Source of the DNA: JAGWRI01 sp035700805
GTDB lineage: Bacteria; Gemmatimonadota; Gemmatimonadetes; Gemmatimonadales; Gemmatimonadaceae
Assembly (NCBI GenBank): GCA_035700805.1
Contig: DASSOG010000032.1
Coordinates: forward strand, 62,001-126,000
DNA length: 64,000 nucleotides
Reading direction: 5' to 3'
In this document: positions 44,612-53,143 of the stretch, in pieces
How positions within the stretch are numbered: position 1 is the stretch's first letter
Layout of the letters: each line of letters starts with the position of its first letter
Made by a program: the position numbers and the translations under genes
The notes under the pieces: model-generated
What the model was told of the DNA's origin: nothing
What the model saw: only the letters and a program-made list of their open reading frames with translations
The model's database searches: none

Positions 44612-45876
44612 TGGCGCGCGCGCGCCGGAGCGCCCGCCCCGCGCCCCGCGCCTCCGCGCCCCGCGCGTCCGCGCGCGTCGCGATCCGCGCCGTGGCGCTG
44701 CTGGCCGTGCTGCTGCTGGGCCTGCTGCCGGCGCGGGCCCGCGCCCAGGATGCGGGAACCGACGCTCGGCTCCGCGCCCAGCGCGACAGCCTGGAGCAGA
44801 TCCGCGCCGAACGAACCCGCCTGGAGGCGCGCATGCGCGAACTGCAAACCTCCGCGCACGACCTCAGCGAGGAAGTCACCAACCTGAACCGTCGCGCCGA
44901 CGCCACCGCGCGCATCGTGAGCACCCTGGACGCGCAGCTCGTGACCATCAGCGCCGACGTGCACGACGCCACCGGCAACCTCATCCACACCGAGGATGAC
45001 CTGACCAGCCAGCGCGCCATCCTGCAGAACCGGCTGGAAGAGATCTACAAGCGCGGCCCGCTGTTCACCGTGCAGGTGCTGCTGGGCGCGCAGTCGTTTG
45101 GAGACCTGGTGGCGCGTTACAAATACCTGCACCTGCTGGCCCTGCGCGACCGCGCGCTGGTGGCGCACGTGGACACGCTGCGGAATCGCGTGACCCGCGA
45201 GCGCAATCGCCTGGTCACCCTGCAGAACGACGTGGCGCAGAACCGCGCTGACAAGGAACAGGAGGAGGCCAACCTGCGCGAACTGGAACGCGAGCGGTCG
45301 CGCAACCTCAACGCCGTCACGCGGCAGGTGGCGCAGACCGAGGCCCGGCTGGAGGCCGTGCGCCGCACCGAGTCCGCGGTGACCAGCACGATCGCCGAAC
45401 TCGAGGCGGCGCGCCGACGCGCGGTGGCCGCCAACCCCAGCGCCGCGCCCAGCCGCAGTTCCATCAGCACCAGCGACTACGGCAAGCTCGACTGGCCGGT
45501 GGATGGCACCATCCTCTACCCCTTCGGGCGGCAGGTCCAGTCCAACAACACCACCATCCGCTGGAACGGCATCGGGATCGCCGCGCCCGAGGGCACCAAC
45601 GTCCACGTGGTGGCCGCCGGCGAGGTGGTGAGCGTCTCGCCACTCGGCCTGTATGGCCTGACCGTGATCGTGGACCACGGCGGCGGTGATTATTCGATTT
45701 ATGGTTCCCTCAAGACGGCCACGGTGGCGCGTGGCGACCACGTGACCCGCGACCAGGTCATTGGCACCGTGGGCGCCGCCGACCCCGACTTTCCGCCACA
45801 CCTCCACTTCGAGGTCCGCCGCAACGGCGGCCGCGAACCCATTGACCCTACCACCTGGCTTCGCCACAAGAACTGA
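44611..45876 (+). CDS. envC: EnvC-like murein hydrolase activator (coiled coil + degenerate LytM)
   Basis: A 421-residue exported protein: Arg/Ala-rich N-terminus with a signal helix (AVALLAVLLLGLLPARARAQ), a long coiled coil (about 55-270), and a C-terminal LytM/M23 domain (about 300-415). The HLHFE element is intact, but the first zinc motif is WNGIGIAAPEG where active enzymes have H..G.D, so two metal ligands are missing. This is what is expected of EnvC-type activators, which bind FtsX and switch on amidases instead of cutting wall themselves. A GTG one codon earlier is an alternative start. Confidence 0.9.
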   Translation: MARARRSARPAPRASAPRASARVAIRAVALLAVLLLGLLPARARAQDAGTDARLRAQRDSLEQIRAERTRLEARMRELQTSAHDLSEEVTNLNRRADATARIVSTLDAQLVTISADVHDATGNLIHTEDDLTSQRAILQNRLEEIYKRGPLFTVQVLLGAQSFGDLVARYKYLHLLALRDRALVAHVDTLRNRVTRERNRLVTLQNDVAQNRADKEQEEANLRELERERSRNLNAVTRQVAQTEARLEAVRRTESAVTSTIAELEAARRRAVAANPSAAPSRSSISTSDYGKLDWPVDGTILYPFGRQVQSNNTTIRWNGIGIAAPEGTNVHVVAAGEVVSVSPLGLYGLTVIVDHGGGDYSIYGSLKTATVARGDHVTRDQVIGTVGAADPDFPPHLHFEVRRNGGREPIDPTTWLRHKN

Positions 45877-46085
45877 TGCCTATCATCAAGCGCTGCGGCG
45901 TGTGTTCGCAGTTTCGCGCCTACCAGGATGACGACCGTTTCTGCGTCTCCTGCGGCCACGAAGGCCTGGACGCCGCGTGCGAGTGCGGCCGCTCCTTTGA
46001 CTTTGCCGTGAATGAACCGGAAGGGGAGCTGCACTGCCCGCGCTGCGGGCGCCCGTTGCGCGGCCGCTCATCGGACTTCGTGTGA
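45876..46085 (+). CDS. Small zinc-ribbon protein
   Basis: A 69-residue protein with eight Cys in pairs: C7/C10, C23/C26, C35/C37 and C54/C57, spaced as two zinc ribbons. Residues between are acidic and aromatic. No other domain. The ATG shares one base with the EnvC-like stop, and its stop overlaps the nfo start by 4, so it is translated within the run. Possibly a nucleic-acid- or protein-binding adaptor; the function is unknown. Confidence 0.75.
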   Translation: MPIIKRCGVCSQFRAYQDDDRFCVSCGHEGLDAACECGRSFDFAVNEPEGELHCPRCGRPLRGRSSDFV

Positions 46086-46972
46086 GCCCTGGCGGCCGCG
46101 CGCGCCCCGCGCACCCGCCCGGCGAGCTGCTCGGCGCGCACGTCTCCATTGCCGGTGGCACGGCGCAGGCCCCGCCGCGCGCCGCGGAGATCCGCGCGAC
46201 GGCCCTGCAGATGTTCACCAAGATGGCCAACCGGTGGGCCGAGCGCGCGGTGGACCAGGCCGAGGCCGACGCGTACCGCGCCGCCCTGGCCGCCACCAGC
46301 GTCTCGGTGACCATCGTCCATGATTCCTACCTGATCAACCTGGCCAGTCCCGACCCGGCGCTGCGCCGCCGATCCATCGAGAGCTTCGTGGCGGAGCTGG
46401 AGCGCTGCCACGCGCTGGGTATTACATACCTGGTATCGCATCCCGGCAACTTCATGGACGACCGCGCCGCCGGCATCCAGCGCAACGCGGACGCCATCAC
46501 CGAGGCGCTGGAACGCGTGCCGGGCAAGACCGTCCTGTGCATGGAGACCACGGCCGGCGCGGGCACGGTGATCGGCCGCACGTTCGAGGAACTGGCGCAG
46601 CTGCTGGCGCTGGTGCCCGCCGCCCAGCGCCGGCGCATGGGGATCTGCCTGGACACGTGCCACGCGTACTCCGCCGGCTACGACCTGGTGCGCGACTTTG
46701 ACGGCGTGTGGGCGCGCTTTGACGACGTGCTCGGGCCCGACCGGCTGAAGGTGCTGCACCTGAACGACTCCAGGATGCCGTTCGATTCCCGCCGTGACCG
46801 GCACGAGCTGATCGCCGAGGGGACGCTGGGCGCCGCGCCCTTCCGGCGGATCATGACCGACCCGCGCTTCCGCGCCGTGGCCAAGGTGCTGGAAACCCCC
46901 AAGCTGGACGACGCCACCCGCACCGACCGGAAGATGCTGGCGCGGCTCCGGAGATACGCGGCCGGGCGGTGA
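46082..46972 (+). CDS. nfo: Deoxyribonuclease IV (AP endonuclease)
   Basis: A 296-residue TIM-barrel enzyme close to the 285 residues of E. coli Nfo. Metal-binding motifs are visible: GAHVSIAGG (H20), VSHPGN, METTAG, LDTCHAYSAGYD, LHLNDS and DRHELIAEG. It cleaves DNA at abasic sites in base-excision repair. GTG start, overlapping the zinc-ribbon stop by 4 bases. It ends the long gene run. Confidence 0.95.
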   Translation: MSPGGRARPAHPPGELLGAHVSIAGGTAQAPPRAAEIRATALQMFTKMANRWAERAVDQAEADAYRAALAATSVSVTIVHDSYLINLASPDPALRRRSIESFVAELERCHALGITYLVSHPGNFMDDRAAGIQRNADAITEALERVPGKTVLCMETTAGAGTVIGRTFEELAQLLALVPAAQRRRMGICLDTCHAYSAGYDLVRDFDGVWARFDDVLGPDRLKVLHLNDSRMPFDSRRDRHELIAEGTLGAAPFRRIMTDPRFRAVAKVLETPKLDDATRTDRKMLARLRRYAAGR

Positions 46973-47035
46973 CGGACGGCCGGCGGCAACCGCCTCTGGC
47001 GAATCCGGTGACCAGCCCGTATTCTGCACCGGCAT

Positions 47036-47392
47036 ATGCTTCCGATGTTCCGCTCAACCCGGCACGGCCCCACCACGTGGGCCCGGCGCGTGGCGCTCCT
47101 GGCGCTCACCGCACTGGAGATGGCCATCGTCGTCTCGCCGCTGATCGAGTCGCATCACGAGGCACCCGAGACGCACGCGGAACAATCCGGCACCACGCAC
47201 CACTTCCTGGTGCACAACGAGGCCACGTGCGCGGTCTGCACGCTGCGCTCCATGGGACAGCTCCCCGCCGCCGCGGCGGAAGCCATCGCCACCCCAGCCC
47301 CAGTTCCCGCCGCGCCCGAGCGCGTGTACCTCGCCGCGCCGGTACGGGACGCGGTCGCCCACGCCCCCCGCGCCCCGCCCGCACTGGGCTGA
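47036..47392 (+). CDS. Small membrane protein of unknown function upstream of the efflux operon
   Basis: A 118-residue protein with one hydrophobic segment (VALLALTALEMAIVVSPLI), then a His-rich stretch (ESHHEAPETH, TTHHFLVHNE) and a CAVC motif, then an Ala/Pro tail. The His plus CxxC arrangement after a membrane segment recalls DUF2946-type proteins found beside metal genes, but this is a weak match. A second ATG three codons later is possible. It lies 85 bases before the outer-membrane efflux gene, on the same strand. Confidence 0.6.
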   Translation: MLPMFRSTRHGPTTWARRVALLALTALEMAIVVSPLIESHHEAPETHAEQSGTTHHFLVHNEATCAVCTLRSMGQLPAAAAEAIATPAPVPAAPERVYLAAPVRDAVAHAPRAPPALG

Positions 47393-47477
47393 CGTCGCGG
47401 TCCCCGTGCACCCGCTGAGCGCCTTCGCGCCCAGGTGCACCGCGTAGCATCCACCTTTCGTACAACCCGAGAGCAGT

Positions 47478-48776
47478 ATGCGAACGTCCTTATGGATGGG
47501 CGCGCTGGTGTGCCTTGCCGGCGCCGCATCCGCACAACTTCCCGCGTCCGCCGGCAGCACCTCGCCGCCGGACACGCTGCACCTCACGCGACATCAGGCG
47601 ATGGCCATGGCCCTGATGGCCAACCCCGCGCTCGATGTCGCGCGCCAGCAGACCGACCAGGTCCGCGCGCAACGCGTGGAAGGCATGGCCATCCCCGACC
47701 CGCAGGTCAGCGCCTCGCTGGATGACCAGACGCGCTTTCTCGGCCTCGGCACGGCTCAATCCAAAAACGTGGCACTCGACCTGGCCATCCCCTTCCCCGA
47801 CAAGATCCGCCTCCAAGGCAAGATTGGGAGCGCCAACGTCCAATCCGCCCAGGAACGCCTCCGGCTGCTGCAACAGCAGATTGCCGCCGCGGCGTCGCAG
47901 GCCTACGACCAGGTGCTGCTGGCCGAACGCACCCGGCGCGACCTCACCGAGGCCGACAGCCTGGCGCGCGATTTCCTGCTGAAGACGCAGGCGCGCTTCA
48001 ACGCGCGCACGGTGCCGCGGCTGGATGTGATCAAGGCCCAGGTGGATGTAGCTCAAGCGGCCAACGACCTCATTGCGAATGCCCGCGACGTGTCCAACGC
48101 CCAATCGGGACTGAACCGGATCCTCGGTCGCCCGCTCGGCGCCGGCGTGATGCTGACCGATACGCTCGCGGTCCCGCCCGCGCTGCCGGACCTGGACGTG
48201 CTGGAACAGCTCGCGCTGCAGCACCGCCCGGAGCTGGCGGACCTCGAGGCCCAGATGCGGGCCGCGCAGTCCACCAGCCGGCTGGCCCACGAGCAGTCCA
48301 TCCTGCCCGACCTCACGCTCTCGGCGTACCGCGACTTCAAGGGCACGCAGGGCACGCTCTTTTCCGCGGGCCTGGCGTTTCCGCTCCCGGTGTTCTTCTG
48401 GCAGCACACCAGTGGAGACTTTGCCGAGAACCGCCACCGCGAACTCGAGCTGGCGGCCAGCATCCGCGATACGCGGGCGGCCGTCGGGCAGGACGTCCGC
48501 GCCAGCTACGCCACGGCCGACGCCGCCATGCGCCAGGCCGCGTACATCCGTGACCAGCTCCTGCCCTCCGCGCGCGAGGCGTATCGCATTGCCTCCGACA
48601 GCTACGCCCTGGGTGGGCTTTCCGCCCTGGACGTGCTGGACGCGCGACGTTCGCTGCTCGACGCCGAGCAGCAGTACTCCCAGGCCCTTGCCGCCGCCAA
48701 CTCGGCACGCGCTGACCTCACACGCGCGGCCGGCGTTCCCCTCTCCACGTCCGCCCCCGGAGCTTCCCGTGAGTAA
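47478..48776 (+). CDS. TolC family outer-membrane efflux protein (CzcC-like)
   Basis: A 432-residue protein with a signal peptide (about 20 residues, GAASAQ) and two outer-membrane-efflux repeats, each with long helices (ANPALDVARQQTDQVRAQ; AQSTSRLAHEQS). The spacing fits CzcC/CusC. It would form the outer-membrane exit duct of the tripartite pump encoded here. Its last 8 bases overlap the adaptor gene. Confidence 0.9.
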   Translation: MRTSLWMGALVCLAGAASAQLPASAGSTSPPDTLHLTRHQAMAMALMANPALDVARQQTDQVRAQRVEGMAIPDPQVSASLDDQTRFLGLGTAQSKNVALDLAIPFPDKIRLQGKIGSANVQSAQERLRLLQQQIAAAASQAYDQVLLAERTRRDLTEADSLARDFLLKTQARFNARTVPRLDVIKAQVDVAQAANDLIANARDVSNAQSGLNRILGRPLGAGVMLTDTLAVPPALPDLDVLEQLALQHRPELADLEAQMRAAQSTSRLAHEQSILPDLTLSAYRDFKGTQGTLFSAGLAFPLPVFFWQHTSGDFAENRHRELELAASIRDTRAAVGQDVRASYATADAAMRQAAYIRDQLLPSAREAYRIASDSYALGGLSALDVLDARRSLLDAEQQYSQALAAANSARADLTRAAGVPLSTSAPGASRE

Positions 48777-49950
48777 GCGCCCACCCGCGCCAGCCGTCCT
48801 CTTCCTGGCCGCCTGCGCCACCGTCGTCGCGGCCGGCGCATGCACGTCCGGCAAGTCCCCCGCGCCGGACAGTACGGCCGCCGCCGCCACGCCGGGCGCC
48901 GCACCCGCGCCCGCCACCTTTGCGGTCACCGCCGCGCAGCGCGCGCGCCTGCACGTGTTCGCGCTGGCCGACACCACCTTCCGGCCCACGCTCGAAGTCA
49001 CCGGCACGGTGGCGTTCAACGGCGATTCGTCCACGCAGGTTTTGGCGCCCATCTCCGGGCCGGTGCAGCGGCTGCTGGTGAACACCGGCACCATGGTCCA
49101 GCAGGGAACACCTATGGCCGCCGTGTCCTCGCCGGACTTTGCCAGCGCCGTGGCCGACTACCGCAAGGCGCGGGACGGCTCGGCCAATACCCAGCGCATC
49201 CTCAAGCTGGACGAGCAGCTCTACCAGAACGGCGCGCTGGCCGGCAGTGACCTGGACCAGGCGCGCACCGACGCGGCGCAGGCGGCGGCCGACCTGGACG
49301 CGGCCACGCAGGCGCTTCACGCGCTCGGGGTTGGCGACTCCACCATCGCCGTGCTGGACACGGGCGGCGGCGGGGGCAGCGCGCTGTCCGCGCTCATCCG
49401 CTCGCCCATTCGCGGCGTCGTGGTGGAACGGTTCATCACCCCGGGACAGCTTCTCTCGGCGGGCAGCACGCCGGCATTCACCGTGGCCGGCCTCTCCACC
49501 ATGTGGGTCATGGCCAGCGTCTATCCGGATGACATCCCGCTGGTGCACGTGGGTGAGCGCGTGACCATCTACGCCGACGCCTCCTCCCGCCCGCTGGCGG
49601 GGCGCGTGGACTACATCGCGGCGCTGGTGGATCCCGGCACCAAGGCCACGGCGGTGCGCATCGTGGCCGACAACGGCTCGCGCGCGTTGCGCCGCGACAT
49701 GTTCGTGCGGCTGCAGATTCACGCGCGCGAGGCGCGCACCGGGCTGGTGATACCGGCCTCGGCGCTCCTGCGCGACGAGGACAACCTGCCGTTTGTGTTC
49801 GTCCAGCAGCCCGACAGTTCGTTTGCGCGCCGGCGCATCACGCTGGGCTATCGCGTGGGCGACGGTTATGAAGTGCCGTCCGGGCTGGCGGTGGGTGATC
49901 GCGTGCTGGCGGATGGCGCGCTGTTCATCCAGTTCGCGGAGGGGCAGTAA
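48769..49950 (+). CDS. RND efflux periplasmic adaptor lipoprotein (CzcB/CusB-like)
   Basis: A 393-residue membrane-fusion protein. The GTG start gives a lipoprotein signal with a candidate lipidated Cys in VAAGAC (residue 25). Next come the barrel-sandwich/lipoyl halves (VLAPISGPVQRLLVNTGTMVQQG and IRSPIRGVVVERFITPGQLL), a helical hairpin and a beta-barrel with the membrane-proximal domain (VIPASALLRDEDNLPFVFV). It links the TolC-like protein to the RND pump. The gene overlaps the upstream gene by 8 bases and is followed 2 bases later by the pump gene. Confidence 0.9.
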   Translation: MSKRPPAPAVLFLAACATVVAAGACTSGKSPAPDSTAAAATPGAAPAPATFAVTAAQRARLHVFALADTTFRPTLEVTGTVAFNGDSSTQVLAPISGPVQRLLVNTGTMVQQGTPMAAVSSPDFASAVADYRKARDGSANTQRILKLDEQLYQNGALAGSDLDQARTDAAQAAADLDAATQALHALGVGDSTIAVLDTGGGGGSALSALIRSPIRGVVVERFITPGQLLSAGSTPAFTVAGLSTMWVMASVYPDDIPLVHVGERVTIYADASSRPLAGRVDYIAALVDPGTKATAVRIVADNGSRALRRDMFVRLQIHAREARTGLVIPASALLRDEDNLPFVFVQQPDSSFARRRITLGYRVGDGYEVPSGLAVGDRVLADGALFIQFAEGQ

Positions 49951-49952
49951 CC

Positions 49953-52900
49953 GTGCCCACCACACCGCAGGAACCCGCCAGGCAAATCGCGCCGTCGGCC
50001 ACCAACCGGGTGGTCCGCGCCGCGCTGGGACAACCGTTCCTGATCGCCATCGGCGCGCTGGGCCTGGTGGGCGTGGGCATCTGGTCGTTCACGCGCCTGC
50101 CCGTGGACGCGTACCCCGACCTCTCGCCGACGATGGTGGAGATCGTGACGCAGTGGCCCGGCCATGCCGCCGAGGAAGTGGAGCGGCTGGTGACGGTGCC
50201 GCTCGAGACCGAGATGAACGGCGTGGAACACCTCACCGTGGAGCGCTCCGTCTCGCTATATGGACTCTCGGATGTCACGCTGTCCTTCACGGACGGCACG
50301 GATCCGTATTTTGCGCGCCAGCGCGTGTTCGAGCGCCTGGGCGACGTGGACCTTCCCGAGGGGGCCCAGGGCGGCCTCACGCCCCTCTCCTCGCCGTCGG
50401 GCCTGATCTATCGGTACACCATCGACAGCCCGGATCGCTCGGCCATGGAGCTGAAGATCATCAACGACTGGATCCTGTCCAAGGCGTACAAGGGGGTGCC
50501 AGGCGTCGCCGATGAGTCAGGCCTGGGCGGCGAGACCATGGAATACCACGTGGACGTGGATCCCACGAAGCTCGCGGGTGCGGGGCTCACCATTGGCGAC
50601 GTGGAAAACGCGCTGAGCCGCAACAACGGCAACGCGGGCGGCGGGTTCTACTCGGAGGGTGGACAGTTCTACTATATCCGCGGCCTGGGGCGCGTGGAAA
50701 CCACCGAGGATATCGGCAACATCGTGCTCAAGGTGGAACAGGGCGTGCCCGTGCTCGTCAAGGACATTGCCACCGTAGCCATCGGGCACGCCCCACGCCT
50801 GGGGCAGTTCGGGTTCAATGATCGGGACGACGCCGTGGAGGGCGTGATCCTGATGCGCACCGGCGAGCAGGCCCAGACCGTGCTCAAGGCGGTGCAAGCC
50901 AAGACGGCGCAGCTCAACGACTCCATCCTGCCGCGGGACGTGAAGGTCCATCCGTTCTATGACCGGAGCGACCTGATCCACCTGACCACGCGCGTGGTGG
51001 AGGACAACCTGCTGCGCGGCATCGTGCTGGTGGTCGTCGTCCTGATCTTCTTCCTCTACGACGTCCGCTCGGGCCTGATTGTCGCGATCTCCATCCCGGG
51101 ATCGCTGCTGTTCGCCTTCATCGTGCTGGACCTCCGCCACATTCCCGCCAACCTGCTCTCCATAGGCGCCATTGACTTCGGCATCCTGGTGGATGGGGCC
51201 GTGGTCATGGTGGAGAACATCTTTCGACAACTGGCATTACGCCACGGCACCGAGTACTCGGTGCGCGAGGTGATCGCGGATGCGGCGGCGGAGGTGAACC
51301 GGCCCATCGTGTACGCCATTGCTGTGATCGTGGCCGGGTTCCTGCCTATCTACGTGCTCTCCGGGCCGTCCGGGCGCCTGTTCAAGCCCATGGCCGACAC
51401 CACCATCTTCGCGCTCATCGGGTCGCTGCTCATCACGATCCTGGTCCTGCCACCGCTGTGCGCATGGGCCATGCGCCGTGGCGTGGTGGAACGGCGCAAC
51501 CGGCCGTTCGAGTGGCTGCGCGCGTGGTACGTCCGCGGGCTCGACTGGAGCCTCGCCAATCGCACCTGGGTCCTGGGGGTCAGCACCGCGCTGCTCCTCG
51601 GCGGACTGGCCATGATCCCATTCATTGGCGCGGAGTTCATGCCGCACCTGGACGAAGGGGCCCTGTGGGTGCGGGCCACCATGCCCTATACCATTTCCTT
51701 TGCCGAGGCGTCCAAAGTCCCACCCCAGGTACGGCAAATCCTGCGGTCGTTTCCCGAGGTCACCGACGTGGCCGACGAACATGGCCGCCCCGACGACGGC
51801 ACCGATGCCACGGGCTTCTTCAACGCCGAGTTCTATGTGGGCCTCAAGCCGTACAGCGAATGGAAGGGGCCCTACCACACCAAGCCGGAACTCATCGCCG
51901 CCATCGACAAGAAGCTGGAGACATTTCCCGGCATCACCTTCAACTACACGCAGCCGGCCGAGGACGCGGTGGATGAGGCGGAGACCGGCCTCAAGAGCGC
52001 GCTCGACGTGAAAGTCTTCGGCGACAGCCTGCCCACGCTGGAAGCGCTCGGGCGGCAGGTGAAGCAAGTCATCAGCAGCGTCCGCGGCATCACGCAGGTC
52101 ACGGTCGTGGAAGAGCTGGGGCAGCCATCCCTCACCATCCATCCCGACCCGGCCCGCCTGGCGCGCTACGGACTCTCTGCCGGGGACGTGAACGACCTGA
52201 TTGAGGCGGCGGTTGGCGGGGCGGCCGCGACACAGGTGGTGCAGGGTGAACGCACCTTTGACCTCGTGGTCCGGTTGCAGCCGCAGTACCGCAGCAACCC
52301 CGAGCAGATTGGCAACATCCTCATCGCCACGCCTGGCGGGTCGCAGGTGCCACTGCGTCAGGTGGCCACCCTCACCGAAGCCAGCGGCGCGTCGTTCATC
52401 TACCGCGAGAACAACCACCGCTACATCGGGGTGCAGTACTCCGTCCAGGGGCGCGACCTGGCCAGCGCCGTGGCCGAAGCGCGGGCCCGTGTGGCGAAAC
52501 AGGTACACCTGCCGGCGGGCTATCGCGCCGTCTGGGGCGGCGAGTACAAGGAATACACCGCGTCGCGCGCGCAGCTCCGGCTGGTGCTGCCCCTCACACT
52601 GATCCTCATCTTCCTGCTGCTCTTCGCGCTGTATGACAACTTCAAGTTCCCGGGCATCACGGTGGCGGGCGTGCTGCTCTCCGCGCCCCTGGGCGGCATC
52701 GTGGCGCTGTGGGCCACAGGCACGCCCTTCTCCGTGTCGTCAGGCATCGGGTTCCTGGCACTCTTCGGCGTCTCGGTCCAGACGGCGGTGGTGTACATCT
52801 CCTACGCCAACGAACTCCGGCTGGGCGGCATGGACATCACCCGGGCCACGCGCGAGGCGGCCATCCTGCGGCTGCGACCCATCATGATGACCGCGCTGGT

Positions 52901-53075
52901 GGCCGCCTTCGGGTTGCTCCCGGCCGCCATCGCCACGGGCGTGGGGACGGACTCACAGAAGCCCTTTGCCCTGGTGATCGTCGGCGGCATGCTCTCGCGC
53001 CTGCTGATCAGCGTGTTCGTGATGCCGGTGCTGTACCAGGCGTCGGCGCGGGAGGGCGACATCCTCAAGGTGTGA
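49953..53075 (+). CDS. czcA: Heavy-metal efflux RND pump (CzcA-like)
   Basis: A 1040-residue twelve-span inner-membrane pump with two large periplasmic loops. In span 4 the motif DFGILVDGAVVMVEN (residues 408-422) keeps D408, D414 and E421, matching the proton-relay residues D402, D408 and E415 of CzcA. This DFG-type motif marks divalent-cation (zinc, cobalt, cadmium, nickel) pumps; copper/silver CusA pumps differ there. GTG start 2 bases after the adaptor stop. Exact metal is inferred from family only. Confidence 0.92.
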   Translation: MPTTPQEPARQIAPSATNRVVRAALGQPFLIAIGALGLVGVGIWSFTRLPVDAYPDLSPTMVEIVTQWPGHAAEEVERLVTVPLETEMNGVEHLTVERSVSLYGLSDVTLSFTDGTDPYFARQRVFERLGDVDLPEGAQGGLTPLSSPSGLIYRYTIDSPDRSAMELKIINDWILSKAYKGVPGVADESGLGGETMEYHVDVDPTKLAGAGLTIGDVENALSRNNGNAGGGFYSEGGQFYYIRGLGRVETTEDIGNIVLKVEQGVPVLVKDIATVAIGHAPRLGQFGFNDRDDAVEGVILMRTGEQAQTVLKAVQAKTAQLNDSILPRDVKVHPFYDRSDLIHLTTRVVEDNLLRGIVLVVVVLIFFLYDVRSGLIVAISIPGSLLFAFIVLDLRHIPANLLSIGAIDFGILVDGAVVMVENIFRQLALRHGTEYSVREVIADAAAEVNRPIVYAIAVIVAGFLPIYVLSGPSGRLFKPMADTTIFALIGSLLITILVLPPLCAWAMRRGVVERRNRPFEWLRAWYVRGLDWSLANRTWVLGVSTALLLGGLAMIPFIGAEFMPHLDEGALWVRATMPYTISFAEASKVPPQVRQILRSFPEVTDVADEHGRPDDGTDATGFFNAEFYVGLKPYSEWKGPYHTKPELIAAIDKKLETFPGITFNYTQPAEDAVDEAETGLKSALDVKVFGDSLPTLEALGRQVKQVISSVRGITQVTVVEELGQPSLTIHPDPARLARYGLSAGDVNDLIEAAVGGAAATQVVQGERTFDLVVRLQPQYRSNPEQIGNILIATPGGSQVPLRQVATLTEASGASFIYRENNHRYIGVQYSVQGRDLASAVAEARARVAKQVHLPAGYRAVWGGEYKEYTASRAQLRLVLPLTLILIFLLLFALYDNFKFPGITVAGVLLSAPLGGIVALWATGTPFSVSSGIGFLALFGVSVQTAVVYISYANELRLGGMDITRATREAAILRLRPIMMTALVAAFGLLPAAIATGVGTDSQKPFALVIVGGMLSRLLISVFVMPVLYQASAREGDILKV

Positions 53076-53104
53076 TGCCCTCGGGCAGCGGCCCTGGGCC
53101 CGGC

Positions 53105-53134
53105 GTGACACAACCTCCGGCAGGGCGCTAATTT
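53105..53134 (+). promoter_or_regulatory. Candidate promoter of the malic enzyme gene
   Basis: GTGACA (53105-53110, five of six matches to TTGACA), 18 bases, TAATTT (53129-53134). The ATG at 53144 follows closely, again implying a very short leader. Confidence 0.35.
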
Positions 53135-53143
53135 CCTAGCTTC

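Noticed and set aside
49953..53075. Assignment of the RND pump as a copper/silver CusA
   Set aside because: The span-4 motif DFGILVDGAVV with D408/D414/E421 fits the divalent-cation CzcA type instead.
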